From positions 1-5,271 of the forward strand of contig JBGMQN010000134.1 in NCBI GenBank assembly GCA_048054495.1: a stretch of 5,271 nt of DNA. Direction: 5' to 3'. The position numbers and the translations under genes are program-made. This document shows, piece by piece, positions 1-5,258 of this stretch. Each line of letters starts with the position of its first letter. Positions within the stretch are counted from its first letter, which is position 1. The stretch is from JADFRG01 sp048054495 (GTDB taxonomy: Bacteria; Chloroflexota; Anaerolineae; Anaerolineales; E44-bin32). Under the pieces are notes generated by a model that was not told where the DNA came from, searched no databases, and saw only the letters and a program-made list of their open reading frames with translations.

Positions 1-46
1 CGGCAGAATTGGCTCGTGGCTTGTCCGCCGGTGGTGTTCGCATTTG

Positions 47-55
47 TGTTAGATT
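47..55 (+). promoter_or_regulatory. Possible extended -10 promoter element of modABC
   Basis: The bases TGT-TAGATT (47-55) read as an extended -10 element, a TGn motif followed by a hexamer with four of six matches to TATAAT. No good -35 element sits 16-18 bases upstream, which an extended -10 can tolerate. Transcription would start near base 62, only about four bases before the proposed GTG start of modA. The same close spacing is seen upstream of two or three minus-strand starts here, which is the main reason to list it. On its own this is weak evidence. Confidence 0.3.
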
Positions 56-65
56 CCCACACGCC

Positions 66-824
66 GTGATCCTGCTTCGAACGCTCCCCGTTGCCACGCT
101 GTTATTCGCCGCAGCTTGCTCGAGCAGCTCTCCTCCCGAACCGCTGACGATTGCCGCGGCCGCGAGTCTAGCCCCGATTTTGAATGAGCTGGGGGATATC
201 TACGAAGACCAGACTGGAGAGGCCGTCATCTTCTCCTATGGTTCAACCGGCAACCTGGCGCAGCAGATCCGAAACGGCGCTCCCTTTGACATCTTTGCCT
301 CGGCCGATGCGCAGCGCGTGGACGAATTGATCGCCGAGGGATTCCTGGACGAGGAGTCACGGCTCGGCTTTGCGCGAGGAGTACTGGTTCTCGTGGGGGC
401 GCCAGAGCTCAAACTATCGTTGAAATCCGTTGAGGATCTCGCCGATCCGATCATCCGTGACGTAGCGATCGCCAACCCGCGGCATGCGCCATATGGCATG
501 GCAGCCGCACAGACCTTGATCCGAACGGGTGTAGAGCTCGCGGTCCTTCCGAAGCTAGTGTACGGGGAGAGCGTCCGGCAGGCGGGGTTCCTCGTCCAGA
601 CCGGAAACACCGATGCGGGCTTGATCGCCTTATCCATCGCCAAGAGCATGGATCTGCAGGGACTGGAGCTCCCGCAGGAACTGTACGACCCCATTCAACA
701 CGTAGCCGCCATCCGCATCAATACTTCCCTACCGGAGCAGGCCGCCCGCTTCATGGAGCTTCTATCCAGTCCAGAGGCACAAGCCGTCTATGAACGGTCT
801 GGCCTGGTAGCCGGAGAGGGGTAA
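66..824 (+). CDS. modA: ModA, molybdate ABC transporter substrate-binding lipoprotein
   Basis: Extracytoplasmic receptor that captures molybdate (or tungstate) and delivers it to ModB. The frame is open to the window edge and allows TTG starts at 9 and 21. GTG at 66 is chosen because it gives a clean lipoprotein signal (MILLRTLPVATLLFAAAC) with the lipidated Cys at residue 18, followed by a Ser/Pro linker. The mature protein begins with the ModA pattern LTIAAAASL (27-35). GSTGNLAQQIRNGAPFDIF (59-77) with SAD follows, a typical ligand-loop region. ANPRHAPYG (136-144) and TGNTDAGLIALS (179-190) are also family signatures. At 252 residues it has the usual length. Where E. coli ModA has a ligand-contacting Tyr in the late loop, this protein appears to have the GLIALS variant, which I recall as common in the wider family. 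Molybdate versus tungstate cannot be told apart. It starts the modABC operon. No Shine-Dalgarno sequence precedes the GTG. Confidence 0.93.
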   Translation: MILLRTLPVATLLFAAACSSSSPPEPLTIAAAASLAPILNELGDIYEDQTGEAVIFSYGSTGNLAQQIRNGAPFDIFASADAQRVDELIAEGFLDEESRLGFARGVLVLVGAPELKLSLKSVEDLADPIIRDVAIANPRHAPYGMAAAQTLIRTGVELAVLPKLVYGESVRQAGFLVQTGNTDAGLIALSIAKSMDLQGLELPQELYDPIQHVAAIRINTSLPEQAARFMELLSSPEAQAVYERSGLVAGEG

Positions 825-828
825 GCCC

Positions 829-1503
829 ATGGCATCTCCGCTGGTATTGTCTTTGCGAGTGGCCGGCCTGGCCACGCTGTTCGCCGTCGTGTTTGGCGTC
901 GCTCTGACCGCGCTGCTCGCGCGTCGCCACAGCATGGCAGCCAACATCGCGGACGCCGCGGTCACCCTCCCGCTCGTGCTTCCGCCTACCGTCCTGGGCT
1001 ACTACCTGTTGGTACTCCTGGGCGCACAGTCCCCGCTGGGCGCATGGCTTGAGAGCATTGGCATCGATCTGGTATTCACCTGGCAGGGCGCCGTAGTGGC
1101 GGCGACTATCGTGGCGTTGCCCCTGGTGGTCGGTTCGACCCGGGCCGCACTTGAGGCCGTGGATCCGGATCTTCGAGACGTGGCGCGCACTCTCGGGCGA
1201 TCGAACACCGCTATCTTCCTGACCATACTGCTCCCGCTCGCCTGGCGAGGCCTGCTGGCCGGCGGGATGCTGGCTTTCGCACGCGCGCTCGGAGAGTTTG
1301 GTGCGACTCTGATGATCGCAGGAAATATCCCAGGCCGCACGCAGACACTCCCCATCGCGATTTATGACTCAGTCCAGGCCGGAGACCTGGCCTCCGCGAA
1401 CCGCCAGGCGCTGTTGCTAACGGTTGTGGCGGTTGTGCTGCTCGTGGGTATTCGGTATCTTGGCAGTGCCCTGGCAGGCAGGAACGCGCGTGGCCGCAGC
1501 TGA
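829..1503 (+). CDS. modB: ModB, molybdate ABC transporter permease
   Basis: Inner-membrane permease forming the molybdate channel as a homodimer and coupling to ModC. The 224-residue length is normal. Hydrophobic segments lie at about residues 8-31, 43-65, 86-103, 130-151 and 196-214, giving five or so membrane spans. The cytoplasmic EAA loop that docks into the ATPase runs from Glu109 to Pro136, with the conserved Gly123 and the ILLP ending. It is followed by the ModB hallmark ALGEFGATLMIAGNIPGR (153-170) and then TQTLPIAIY. The ATG at 829 comes four bases after the modA stop and has a strong ribosome-binding site, GGAGAGG at 813-819, nine bases upstream and inside the end of modA. The 3' end overlaps modC by 14 nt, so all three genes are probably co-transcribed and translationally coupled. 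A CysT/CysW sulfate permease is the alternative, but the GNIPGRTQTLP signature and the neighbouring ModA favour ModB. Confidence 0.95.
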   Translation: MASPLVLSLRVAGLATLFAVVFGVALTALLARRHSMAANIADAAVTLPLVLPPTVLGYYLLVLLGAQSPLGAWLESIGIDLVFTWQGAVVAATIVALPLVVGSTRAALEAVDPDLRDVARTLGRSNTAIFLTILLPLAWRGLLAGGMLAFARALGEFGATLMIAGNIPGRTQTLPIAIYDSVQAGDLASANRQALLLTVVAVVLLVGIRYLGSALAGRNARGRS

Positions 1504-2578
1504 CTTTCGCGCCTCGTTTGAGCTGCGCCTCCCGGATTTCAATCTAGCTCCACAGTTTGAGATGGGGCCCGAAATGGCGGTCCTGTTCGGTGCTTCCGGA
1601 GCGGGAAAATCGCTCACCCTGAGAGCACTGGCCGGATTGGTCAGACCCGACCAGGGATTTATCCGCCTCAATGGCCATGCGCTTTTTGACAGCGCAGAGC
1701 AAATTGATCTTTCTCCACAAGATCGAGGCGTTGGATTTGTTCCTCAACACTACGCCCTCTTTCCTCACCAATCCATCGCGAAGAATGTCGCCTTCGGCTT
1801 GCATGATCTTCCGAATGCAGAACGTGACGCGCGAGTATCGGAGCTTCTCTCAAGGATGCGGCTAGAACGGCTTGCCGATCGCAAGCCTGGTGAGGTTTCA
1901 GGCGGTCAACAGCAGCGAACGGCCTTGGCCCGAGCCCTGGCACGTCGCCCGGATTTGCTGCTCATGGACGAACCGTTCGCGGCCGTGGAGGAGGACCTGC
2001 GGGCGCATCTACGCGAGGAATTGCTCAAGATTCAAAAGGAGTTTGCCATTCCCGTTTTGCTGGTGACCCATAGCAGGGCCGAAGCCTATGCATTATCAGA
2101 GCGCTTGATTGTCATCAGCGAGGGGGAGATCGTGCAGTCCGAGAGCCGGGATGATGTGTTTCGGCGGCCGCGTACGCCGGCCGTTGCGCGATTGATGGGA
2201 ATGACCAACATCCTCCAGGTAAATGTAATCGATGGCTCAGGACCCGAGTTGCTGGCCGACTGGGGAGTCTTCAGACTCGCCATCGCGCGCGCCGGCTCCA
2301 GGGCCCAAGGTAGCGCACTCACGGTGGGCGTCCGCCCGGAGGAAATCCGTATTGAGCCTACCGGATCCGAAGCCCAGCCGGCAAACCGGCTCACTGCACG
2401 GCTGGCCAAAGACGAGCCGCAAGGAGTGGACCATGTCCTGCAATTCACGGTCGACGATCAGATGCTGGAGGTCCGTGTGACGCATCCGCAATTTATGGCA
2501 TTGGACCTGGCGGCCGGTCAGGAGCGCACGCTCACGGTTGAGCCGGAAAGCATTCACGTAATCCCCGATCCAGACTAA
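1490..2578 (+). CDS. modC: ModC, molybdate ABC transporter ATP-binding protein
   Basis: Cytoplasmic ATPase powering the importer. The frame opens further upstream, but GTG at 1490 is chosen: it has AGGAA at 1480-1484 with five bases of spacing, overlaps modB by 14 nt and gives a normal 362 residues. Visible ATPase motifs are Walker A GASGAGKS (34-41), Q-loop Gln86 in FVPQHYALFPH, signature VSGGQQQR (136-143), Walker B LLLMDEP (156-162) and switch His194 in VTH. The D-loop reads AAVE (164-167), with Glu where SALD-type transporters have Asp. The C-terminal region after about residue 240 is a TOBE-like accessory domain, including VGVRPEEIRI (279-288) and the closing TVEPESIHVIPD. This style of TOBE region resembles CysA/PotA-type ATPases as much as classical ModC with its Mop fold, so the assignment to molybdate rests mainly on its partners. 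No plus-strand terminator with a T-tract follows it. Confidence 0.93.
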   Translation: MAAADFRASFELRLPDFNLAPQFEMGPEMAVLFGASGAGKSLTLRALAGLVRPDQGFIRLNGHALFDSAEQIDLSPQDRGVGFVPQHYALFPHQSIAKNVAFGLHDLPNAERDARVSELLSRMRLERLADRKPGEVSGGQQQRTALARALARRPDLLLMDEPFAAVEEDLRAHLREELLKIQKEFAIPVLLVTHSRAEAYALSERLIVISEGEIVQSESRDDVFRRPRTPAVARLMGMTNILQVNVIDGSGPELLADWGVFRLAIARAGSRAQGSALTVGVRPEEIRIEPTGSEAQPANRLTARLAKDEPQGVDHVLQFTVDDQMLEVRVTHPQFMALDLAAGQERTLTVEPESIHVIPDPD

Positions 2579-2595
2579 TCTCTCGGAGTCAGGCG

Positions 2596-2628
2596 AATAA
2601 GAAAAGGGATGAGCCCTTCGCCCATCCC
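2596..2628 (-). terminator. Intrinsic terminator for the leftward transcript
   Basis: A nine-pair hairpin (arms 2606-2614 and 2620-2628, one A-C mismatch, five-base loop) lies in the convergent gap. Read on the minus strand it is followed at once by TTTTCTTATT (complement of 2596-2605), a good T-tract. Read on the plus strand the tail is CTGCTTTG, which is poor. It therefore belongs to the small membrane protein gene, about 50 bases past its stop. It may only partly stop modABC transcription. Confidence 0.75.
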
Positions 2629-2679
2629 CTGCTTTGCGAGGTCTTCGCGACTACTGGGGAGTCTCAGCTCCCTCGATGG

Positions 2680-2895
2680 CTAAGAGTCGCCCTCCGTTTC
2701 CAGACGCTGATCAGCGGGCGCCTCGGGTAAGAAACGATAACCGAGCACGACCCCGATATTGACGCCCAAGAAGGCCCCCACACCGACCCCGACCAGGGGT
2801 TCTCCAATTAAGACCCCAACCAGCAGGCCCAGAATGCCGCCAACCAGCGCGGCCACTAAGATGCGAATGAGGATCTTTCTGATGCCGTCGATCAT
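2680..2895 (-). CDS. Small glycine-rich two-span membrane protein, function unknown
   Basis: A 71-residue protein I cannot assign to a named family. After a short basic N-terminus (Arg6, Lys7, Arg11) come two hydrophobic segments, about residues 12-31 and 34-53, joined by a tight Glu-Pro turn at 32-33. Both carry repeated small-residue spacing (Gly19, Gly20, Gly23, Gly27, Gly31; then Gly36, Gly38, Gly40, Gly44, Gly48, Gly52) of the glycine-zipper kind that packs helices closely. The C-terminal tail (54-71) is polar and acidic, so both ends probably lie in the cytoplasm. The ATG has no Shine-Dalgarno sequence, but a near-consensus promoter ends six bases before it, which supports both the gene and its start. 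A strong terminator follows. Glycine-zipper membrane proteins and small stress-related membrane proteins look alike at this level, so no role is inferred. Confidence 0.75.
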   Translation of the reverse strand: MIDGIRKILIRILVAALVGGILGLLVGVLIGEPLVGVGVGAFLGVNIGVVLGYRFLPEAPADQRLETEGDS

Positions 2896-2901
2896 GCTCG
2901 G

Positions 2902-2930
2902 ATTCTAGGCAGGGTTCGTATTGCCGTCAA
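2902..2930 (-). promoter_or_regulatory. Sigma70-type promoter of the small membrane protein gene
   Basis: On the minus strand a TTGACG -35 element (2925-2930, five of six matches) is separated by exactly 17 bases from a TAGAAT -10 element (2902-2907, five of six). The start of transcription, about seven bases beyond the -10, falls on the A of the ATG at 2895, so the messenger should be leaderless. This is the best promoter match in the window. Confidence 0.75.
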
Positions 2931-2952
2931 GGCACAGCACGCCATACGGCAA
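2921..2952. repeat. Inverted repeat overlapping the -35 element
   Basis: TTGCCGT (2921-2927) and ACGGCAA (2946-2952) form a perfect seven-base inverted repeat around an 18-base centre. The centre contains a further GGC/GCC pair (2931-2933 and 2941-2943). One arm lies over the -35 element of the small membrane protein promoter, so it could be an operator. It also lies 60-90 bases downstream of the receptor gene's stop and could instead be an RNA hairpin at the end of that transcript, though no T-tract follows on either strand. Confidence 0.45.
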
Positions 2953-3013
2953 GCAGCTTAACATCGCGCGCTGCGGAATGTGCTGCCTCATGGAAGGGGC
3001 GGGTGGTTGCGGC

Positions 3014-3907
3014 TTACTGGCGCAAATAGCTGGGTAGTTCGGCGACTGCCTTGGCCAAACGCGTGCCGTGCCATGTGAGCAGGCTCCCGTCAATGAGATG
3101 GACCCGGCCGGCCTGTACCGCAGGGGTGTCCGCCAGCCATTGCTCGATCTGGCTCTTATGGCTTTCGTCGAACGCAAACGGCTCATCCGGAAGCAGGATA
3201 ACTTCCGGCTGCGCCTCGATGACCTCATCGATGGTCACACGCGGATAACGGGTGTCTCGATCTCCGGGATCCTCTGGCTCAGACGTACCAAGATCCGCCT
3301 CCAGCGGATAGTGGCGATCGCGACCCGCAAAAACGTTCATGCCACCCACTTTGGCGAGCACATCATTGGCATAGGTCTGATAATTGAAGGTCATCAGCCA
3401 GGGGCCAATGCCCTCCTTTACTCCCTGCCAGATCGGAACGAAAGTCGGTATTGAAAGCCGCGCGGTCGTGGCCTTGTCCGTCCAGTCGAGCGTCCGTGCG
3501 AGCGTTTCTACGCGGGGGGCCTGATCTCCAAGCTTGAACACCTTGACGATCGTCCACAGCAGATCGAGGGCATCCAGGGTGCTCTTGGGGAACGTCAGCC
3601 AGATCGTCAACCCAGCCTCATCCAGGGCCCGTACAGAATCTTCGCTATTTTCCTCTTGATTGGCGATCACCAAATCCGGCCGCAGGATGCGCACCGCCTC
3701 AAGATTAGGCTTCTTTGTACCGCCTACGCGCTGCAGGCGCAGCTGCTCCTCCTCGGGCGGCGTGCAGGCGTCAGTGACCCCCACCACCCGGTCCCCAACT
3801 CCAAGATCAAAGAGGCTCTCTGTCATGGAAGGAACCAGGCTTACAACGCGCTTGGGTGGAACCGCGTCAAACGCTAAGATCACTCCTTCGACATCAAGCA
3901 GGCTCAT
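3014..3907 (-). CDS. Helical-backbone metal receptor (BtuF/FecB-type, cobalamin-binding-protein-like), no signal peptide
   Basis: A 297-residue protein of the Peripla_BP_2/TroA-like superfamily, whose members bind cobalamin, haem or iron-siderophore for ABC import. RVVSLVPSMTESLFDLG (20-36) opens the N-lobe. Glu30 is in the position of the BtuF glutamate that contacts the permease. VGGTKKPNLEAVRILRPDLVIA (61-82) is the typical second strand-helix, and the C-lobe has TYANDVLAKVGGMNVF and IDEVIEAQPEVILLPDEPF. The ATG at 3907 is chosen because AAAGGA (complement of 3915-3920) lies seven bases upstream; ATG 3928 and TTG 4015 are in-frame alternatives. None of these starts gives a signal peptide or lipobox, so the protein looks cytoplasmic, which is odd for a transport receptor. 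No BtuC/BtuD-like genes are adjacent. It may be a corrinoid- or metal-binding protein with a non-transport role; the ligand is not evident. Upstream lies a 43-codon ORF overlapping its start by 14 nt. Confidence 0.85.
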   Translation of the reverse strand: MSLLDVEGVILAFDAVPPKRVVSLVPSMTESLFDLGVGDRVVGVTDACTPPEEEQLRLQRVGGTKKPNLEAVRILRPDLVIANQEENSEDSVRALDEAGLTIWLTFPKSTLDALDLLWTIVKVFKLGDQAPRVETLARTLDWTDKATTARLSIPTFVPIWQGVKEGIGPWLMTFNYQTYANDVLAKVGGMNVFAGRDRHYPLEADLGTSEPEDPGDRDTRYPRVTIDEVIEAQPEVILLPDEPFAFDESHKSQIEQWLADTPAVQAGRVHLIDGSLLTWHGTRLAKAVAELPSYLRQ

Positions 3908-4025
3908 TTGCTTTTCCTTTAGCACCATATTTGGACGACCTTTCGGCGAATTGTGCATGTGCTTGAGCGCGAAATACTGCTGTGTAAGGATCCACAATTC
4001 CCGCGCAGGCACCAAGCGGGCCCAT
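3894..4025 (-). CDS. Possible leaderless 43-residue ORF coupled to the receptor gene
   Basis: A short ORF in a different frame from the receptor gene. Its ATG at 4025 lies exactly six bases beyond a -10 hexamer, the same geometry as at the small membrane protein gene. It ends with TGA at 3894-3896, overlapping the receptor start by 14 nt, so it spans the whole leader and carries the receptor's ribosome-binding site inside it. The product starts MGPLGACAGIVDPYTAVFRA and ends with a basic/polar tail (residues 29-43). There is no obvious membrane segment or known motif. It could be a leader peptide, a small real protein, or a chance open frame; its third-codon-position GC appears lower than in the neighbouring genes, which argues for caution. 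If translated, ribosomes would finish right at the receptor start codon and couple the two genes. Confidence 0.35.
   Translation of the reverse strand: MGPLGACAGIVDPYTAVFRAQAHAQFAERSSKYGAKGKANEPA
3915..3920 (-). promoter_or_regulatory. Ribosome-binding site deciding the receptor gene start
   Basis: AAAGGA on the minus strand, seven bases before the ATG at 3907. It favours this ATG over the in-frame ATG at 3928, whose AAAGG is about ten bases away, and over TTG at 4015. Confidence 0.6.
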
Positions 4026-4031
4026 CGCTTG

Positions 4032-4060
4032 AGTATTTTCCGCCAGCGAGTTCAAGTCAA
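4032..4060 (-). promoter_or_regulatory. Promoter upstream of the small ORF and receptor gene
   Basis: On the minus strand TTGACT (4055-4060, five of six matches to the -35 consensus) is 17 bases from AATACT (4032-4037, four of six to the -10). The predicted start near 4025 coincides with the ATG of the 43-codon ORF and would give the receptor gene a 118-base leader. The -35 element is 16 bases downstream of the tandem repeat array. Confidence 0.55.
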
Positions 4061-4076
4061 TAGGATTTGGGGCTGA

Positions 4077-4219
4077 TTGTCGAGGATCCCACGGGGATCC
4101 GAGATCCCGAAGGGGGAGGAGGTGCCGCAGGGACCCGAGATCCCAGGCGGATCGCAGACCCCGAGGGGGCCGTAGGTCCCAAAGGGGTCGGAGCTCCTAA
4201 GGGATTATAGATCCTGAGG
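4077..4219. repeat. Degenerate 18-bp tandem repeat array, about eight units
   Basis: Successive units begin at 4077, 4095, 4113, 4131, 4149, 4167, 4185 and 4202; all are 18 bases except the seventh, which is 17. The plus-strand consensus is roughly GGRTCSGAGATCCCRARG. Units 1 (4095) and 3-6 are the best preserved; units 0 and 2 are weaker, and a further unit after 4219 is barely recognisable. Most units contain an imperfect palindrome, GGATC-3-GATCC in the best case (4095-4107). The array fills most of the gap between the ricT stop and the receptor promoter. Because 18 is a multiple of three, it creates a spurious Pro/Gly hexapeptide-like frame on the minus strand. The 17-base unit breaks the phase of that peptide repeat, so coding is unlikely. 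The rest of the 360-base gap 3908-4267 holds the promoter and 43-codon ORF listed separately; 4239-4267 shows no clear terminator. Confidence 0.8.
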
Positions 4220-4267
4220 ATATATCGAGAGGGCAGGGACCTGGGCTTTTGAACCTTTGTGAGTGCG

Positions 4268-5170
4268 CTAGTCGTCCCTATCGCAGTCGCACCCACCGCT
4301 CTCGTGCCGCTCACAGGGGTCGTTGGCTTTGCCTTCAAGCGCCTTGAGCTCCTCGTAGGGCTGGATCTCATGCTTTAGGAATTCCACCCTGCGGTTCTCC
4401 TCCGCCAGCGCCACGATCACCGCATGGCGCAGTGGGAGCACCTCAACCACGCGGCCTTCCCCCAGCGGCGTTACGACGCGCTTCTTAACTTTCGGGAGCT
4501 GCTTGCGTGCCTCCACATACTGTTCGTATTCATAGACCAGGCAGCATCGTAGGCGCCCGCACATCCCGGTGATCTCCTGGGGGCTGAGCGAAATCCCCTG
4601 TGCCTTGGCCATCTTGATGGAGATGGGGCTGAACTCCGTCAGGAACAGGGAGCAACAGCGTGTTTCCATGCCGCACGCGCCCAGCCCGCCGATGATCTTC
4701 GCCACATCCCGGGGCCCGATCTGCCGAAACTCCACCCGCGATTCCTTCTGCGTCCGCTGTATGGCGGCGCGCAGCTGGCTGAGATCTATTTTGCCTTCCC
4801 CGTCGTAGTTGTAGAGGAAGGTTACTCTCGAGCCGTCGTACGAATACTCAGCCTTCGCGATCTTGACGCCCTCCAGACCGATCTCAGAAGCCATGGCCCG
4901 ACAATCGATCATGGCTTCCAGCTCTTTTCGCTGCCACATTCTGCGCAGAACAAGCTCCTGCGCCGTCGCGCGGCGTTCTATGGGCTTGAGCCTGTTCTTG
5001 CTCTTGGACTTCTCGGCGAAGCTGACGACTTCGCCCATCTCGCGTCCGCGCCGGGTGGAGACAAGCACATAGTCACCAAGCCGCAGGTCTCGGACGCCGG
5101 CGCTATGGAAGTGATACAGCTTCCCAAGAGGCTGAAATCGGATGGCGACTACGTTTAGGTTACCGCTCAT
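4268..5170 (-). CDS. ricT: RicT/YaaT-family PSP1-domain protein
   Basis: Cytoplasmic protein homologous to Bacillus RicT (YaaT), which with RicA and RicF forms an iron-sulfur complex that directs RNase Y-dependent messenger processing. Its role outside Firmicutes is not established. An N-terminal beta-rich part (about 1-55) contains GDYVLVSTRRGREMGEVV (32-49). The PSP1 region follows (about 62-150), with EYSYDGSRVTFLY (108-120). Two cysteine motifs come next: CGMETRCC (Cys166, Cys172, Cys173) and CGRLRCC (Cys204, Cys209, Cys210), linked by the conserved LTEFSPISIKMAK (177-189). These are the likely cluster ligands. At 300 residues it is somewhat longer than I recall for Bacillus RicT (about 275). 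The extra tail carries Cys286, His289, Cys294 and Cys296, a possible additional metal site. The ATG is the only start, as an in-frame TGA lies just upstream. There is no Shine-Dalgarno sequence, and an extended -10 ends nine bases before the ATG. Confidence 0.9.
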   Translation of the reverse strand: MSGNLNVVAIRFQPLGKLYHFHSAGVRDLRLGDYVLVSTRRGREMGEVVSFAEKSKSKNRLKPIERRATAQELVLRRMWQRKELEAMIDCRAMASEIGLEGVKIAKAEYSYDGSRVTFLYNYDGEGKIDLSQLRAAIQRTQKESRVEFRQIGPRDVAKIIGGLGACGMETRCCSLFLTEFSPISIKMAKAQGISLSPQEITGMCGRLRCCLVYEYEQYVEARKQLPKVKKRVVTPLGEGRVVEVLPLRHAVIVALAEENRRVEFLKHEIQPYEELKALEGKANDPCERHESGGCDCDRDD

Positions 5171-5179
5171 AATCGGTCG

Positions 5180-5188
5180 AGTATAGCA
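5180..5188 (-). promoter_or_regulatory. Extended -10 promoter of ricT
   Basis: On the minus strand TGC-TATACT (complement of 5180-5188) is an extended -10 with five of six hexamer matches. No -35 element is recognisable at 17-18 bases. Transcription starting about seven bases downstream would leave roughly three bases before the ATG, so ricT would be translated from an essentially leaderless messenger. Confidence 0.6.
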
Positions 5189-5258
5189 CTCACGGGGTGA
5201 TCATGAGATGGGGTGCAAAAACTCGCATTCTCAGTCGCCACGCACATCTCTCCCTCAA

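Noticed and set aside
9..65. Longer ModA N-terminus from TTG at 9 or 21
   Set aside because: It would put 15-19 polar or charged residues before the hydrophobic signal segment; GTG at 66 gives a standard lipoprotein signal and a normal length.
1424..1489. Longer ModC N-terminus overlapping modB by 80 bases
   Set aside because: It adds a hydrophobic, cysteine-containing stretch atypical of ModC, which is the modB membrane segment read out of frame; GTG at 1490 has a ribosome-binding site.
2657..2672. Small GGGAG/CTCCC hairpin just past the small membrane protein stop
   Set aside because: Only five pairs and no T-tract on either strand; the hairpin at 2606-2628 is the credible terminator.
3068..3454. 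128-codon plus-strand ORF antisense to the receptor gene
   Set aside because: It lies wholly opposite a well-recognised family gene and shows no family features; a shadow of that gene.
3948..4000. Eight-base perfect inverted repeat (GAATTGTG/CACAATTC) in the receptor leader, considered as a riboswitch or attenuator
   Set aside because: The 37-base loop is long, no cobalamin-riboswitch box is recognisable in the 118-base leader, and no T-tract follows.
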